DNA from: Clostridia bacterium
GTDB lineage: Bacteria > Bacillota > Clostridia > Oscillospirales > Acutalibacteraceae
Assembly (NCBI GenBank): GCA_017513525.1
Contig: JAFXFC010000004.1
Coordinates: 1-64,000, forward strand
Direction: 5' to 3'
Length of the DNA stretch: 64,000 nt
The translations under genes were made by a program, and so were the position numbers. Each line of letters begins with the position of its first letter. The first letter of the stretch is position 1. The notes beneath the pieces were generated by a model, which saw only the letters and a program-made list of their open reading frames with translations, was not told the origin of the DNA and did not search any database. Below are positions 62,277 to 64,000 of this stretch, piece by piece.

Positions 62277-63688
62277 CTGATTATTACAGCAATTATTATC
62301 AGAACAATGCTCTGTATTGTAAGATGACCCGTAACGGTAAAACCTGAGCCGAAAGCCTGTCTGAAAGTTTTTTCTTCAGAACGGTACGCCTTTATTCTAT
62401 CCGGCAGTAATGTATATATGATACAAGCACCTGTATATCCGACAGTATATAAAAGCATGAGATCCAGAATGCTTATGATCTCATAATTAAAATAGAACCA
62501 TACAGTAATCACAAGCCATATGACCCAAAAAATTCCTCTGATATATTTCTTATATGAAGATTTTTCGTACCATTCAAGAGCACATTTTTCACAAAGTGCA
62601 TAGCCTGTTGTCATAAAAGCGCCGAATGCGGCGGCAGTAGGTGCACCGAGGAAAACAAAAATAAGCGGAACAGCCGACCAGCAGGGGCGTTCTAAGATTT
62701 CAAAAATATGAAGATCGGGAGATTTTCCCGTTTTCTTTTCAATATGAGAACAAATGGGATACTGAATTGCAGTCAGAATAAGAAGTATTAAAGGAATTAC
62801 CGCAAAAACAGCATTGTCGTTTCCGAGCGGTAGTTTTGAAAGGTCAATTTCATCACAAAGAGCCGTGAGTTTTTCTGAAAACAGAGCAAAATAGAGCATT
62901 AATGCTCCGCCTGAAAAAGCTCCGAATGTATGCTCCATTATTTTCCAGCCGTCTATAAGACCCTTTTCGGAGAGCTTTCCGAAAACTCTTTTCTGTTTTT
63001 TGCCGTAACGGCGTCTTTCAATATCATAGAAAATAAGCCCCAGAAGAAAGCCCATACCGCCTGTAATAAAGCCGAAAATGCCTGCTCCGAGAGCAAAAAA
63101 GTCGAGTCTTATACAGGTAAATACCAAAAGCACTGCTATTATGAGAACATTACTTCCCCACTCCTCGCGTCTGTCGAGAGAAAAATATAACTTCGGGAAC
63201 TTCTTTTGCTCTTTATTATACGGAGAATTAAATATTTTAGTACCTATAACGGACACTACGGGGAAAGAGGCGAACAAAACTATTATATCCCACATAGTAT
63301 ATACACCCGAAAGTGCCCCGGGAAGCATAGCGATAATAAAGCCCGGAATAGAAAACCACAGCCCGCCCTTTAAGAATATGCCTATAACTCCCTTTTTCAA
63401 CTGACCGAAATAAGGCCCCTCAACATCCCTTGATAATAGATATGACATGGTCTGGGCATAGGTTTCCGTTCCGCCGTAGAACATCGAAAGAGCACCTGCA
63501 GCAGCAAAGAAAAGATATAATTCTTTACCCGCATCTCCTGCGGCAAATAAAGCAACAGAAAGCCCCATTAATGCACCCGGAAGAAGAGCACCCTTCTCAC
63601 CGCCGATAACAAAGCCTCTGATGCCCCAACCGTAGGACACTGCAAAACCGGCAAAAAGAACAGCGAGAATAATTAAACCTGTTTCCAT
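62273..63688 (-). CDS. unknown polytopic membrane protein (471 aa)
   Basis: About 12 hydrophobic segments from residue 3 to the C-terminus, with a charged loop ~160-180 (YNKEQKKFPKLYFSLDRREEW) and a second one ~228-245 (DIERRRYGKKQKRVFG). The opening FAVSYGWGIRGFVIGGEKGALLPGALMG is Gly-rich and likely conserved. I do not recognise the family. The start ATG 63688 follows AGGGGTG, which abuts the end of hairpin element 3, so the element may influence expression. Monocistronic. Confidence 0.75.
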   Translation of the reverse strand: METGLIILAVLFAGFAVSYGWGIRGFVIGGEKGALLPGALMGLSVALFAAGDAGKELYLFFAAAGALSMFYGGTETYAQTMSYLLSRDVEGPYFGQLKKGVIGIFLKGGLWFSIPGFIIAMLPGALSGVYTMWDIIVLFASFPVVSVIGTKIFNSPYNKEQKKFPKLYFSLDRREEWGSNVLIIAVLLVFTCIRLDFFALGAGIFGFITGGMGFLLGLIFYDIERRRYGKKQKRVFGKLSEKGLIDGWKIMEHTFGAFSGGALMLYFALFSEKLTALCDEIDLSKLPLGNDNAVFAVIPLILLILTAIQYPICSHIEKKTGKSPDLHIFEILERPCWSAVPLIFVFLGAPTAAAFGAFMTTGYALCEKCALEWYEKSSYKKYIRGIFWVIWLVITVWFYFNYEIISILDLMLLYTVGYTGACIIYTLLPDRIKAYRSEEKTFRQAFGSGFTVTGHLTIQSIVLIIIAVIIS

Positions 63689-63699
63689 AATAACACCCC

Positions 63700-63943
63700 T
63701 AAATCATAATTTACAGCAAAGCTGTTGAAAATTCGGAATTCGGAATTCGGAATTTCGGGACCTGCGGTCGGCATTTTAAATAGAGCGTATGCGGAACAAG
63801 GGCGTAAGCCCTTCCGAAACATTTTCGAAGCAAATATTTCACAAATGCGAAGCATTTATTTCACATTCTCCGACATGTGAATATTTCACACGCCGCAAGG
63901 CGTATTTCACTATCATAATTTAGCATCGCTAAATTATGATTTA
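63700..63943. repeat. hairpin-array element 3 (spacer TGTGAAATA)
   Basis: Read on the minus strand: AAATCATAATTTAGC-GAT-GCTAAATTATGAT (the same end hairpin as element 1), then CGCC-TTGC-GGCG, TTCACATGTCGGAGAA, AATGC-TTC-GCATT and TTTGCTTCGAAAA separated by TGTGAAATA, then TCGGAAGGGC-TTA-CGCCCTT (shared with element 1) and the GAGCGTATGCGGAACAAGGG core in reverse. On the plus strand the left part has three tandem copies of ATTCGGA (63731-63751). The other end is AAATCATAATTTAC (63701-63714). Non-coding. Confidence 0.85.
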
Positions 63944-63999
63944 CACACATCTATCCAAGCTAAAGAATTGGAATACTTTTCAAGCTCATCGGGAGTGAG
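63934..63999 (-). CDS. C-terminal end of an unidentified protein (start beyond window)
   Basis: An open frame enters from the right edge on the minus strand and gives LTPDELEKYSNSLAWID followed by VCKS and a TAA at 63936-63934. The last residues and the stop lie within the end of hairpin element 3. Only 21 residues are visible, so no family can be given. Confidence 0.45.
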   Translation of the reverse strand, partial: LTPDELEKYSNSLAWIDVCKS

Positions 64000-64000
64000 C

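Noticed and set aside
1..64000. tRNA or rRNA genes
   Set aside because: No cloverleaf with the GTTCGAATC-type loop or rRNA-like stretch was found by eye in the intergenic regions; a tRNAscan-SE run would settle it.

Overview
The window looks like the chromosome of a low-GC, spore-forming-type Clostridia member, most like a gut Ruminococcaceae/Oscillospirales organism. The evidence is AT-rich intergenic DNA, AGGAGG-type ribosome binding sites, TTG/GTG starts, HemZ, a SpoVB/MurJ-like flippase, DUF1540, a collagen-like (exosporium-type) protein, a DarA-type c-di-AMP receptor, QueT with a preQ1-I riboswitch, and the GGGtGRT/NifU-like pair. No rRNA or tRNA gene and no CRISPR array was seen.

Layout. 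1-2.2 kb is the right end of an integrated element (partial gene, small helix-turn-helix protein, Xis, tyrosine integrase). 2.3-8 kb holds the GGGtGRT/NifU-like pair, a DUF554 membrane protein, a GPH sugar symporter and a secreted purple-acid-phosphatase-like enzyme. 8-13.8 kb is a minus-strand group tldD-tldE-lon-engB. 13.9-20 kb carries thrC, a DUF1540 protein, a phosphohydrolase, then tig, clpP and clpX. 20-22.9 kb has a GNAT enzyme and an ECF sigma factor overlapping a membrane protein that joins an anti-sigma-like N-terminus to an extracellular serpin. 22.9-23.6 kb has two tiny peptide genes, each with its own terminator. 23.7-26.4 kb has a pseudouridine synthase and a U32 peptidase. 26.5-29.5 kb is a zinc uptake operon with a Fur-family regulator and operator. 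29.5-31.9 kb has an alanine/Na+ symporter and MscS. 32-38.5 kb is a TetR-regulated operon: a 1008-residue exported protein built from two repeats, and a MacB-like ABC exporter. 38.6-39.35 kb is a non-coding element with ~170-bp inverted repeats. 39.4-49.5 kb is a long minus-strand run of housekeeping genes: recJ, rel, pspC, dtd, an MBL hydrolase, hemZ, a flippase, mazG and HU. 49.7-51.8 kb has a collagen-like protein and a glycosyltransferase. 51.8-55.7 kb has a second GPH symporter, a GH16 glucanase and a CNNM/CorC protein behind a probable attenuator leader. 56-59.1 kb is ABC transporter-DUF1854-darA. 59.4-64 kb has a two-component system, queT, an unknown 12-TM-type protein and the end of another gene.

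The most unusual material is of three kinds. (1) A family of non-coding elements at 50.34-50.65, 59.14-59.32 and 63.70-63.94 kb. Each is a string of different short hairpins separated by a constant 7-9-nt spacer; the spacer differs between elements and is inverted in the second half of two of them. (2) The sigma factor/anti-sigma-serpin pair, which could be a protease-sensing switch. (3) The TetR/two-repeat surface protein/ABC exporter operon. All statements rest on reading the sequence; no database search was run.
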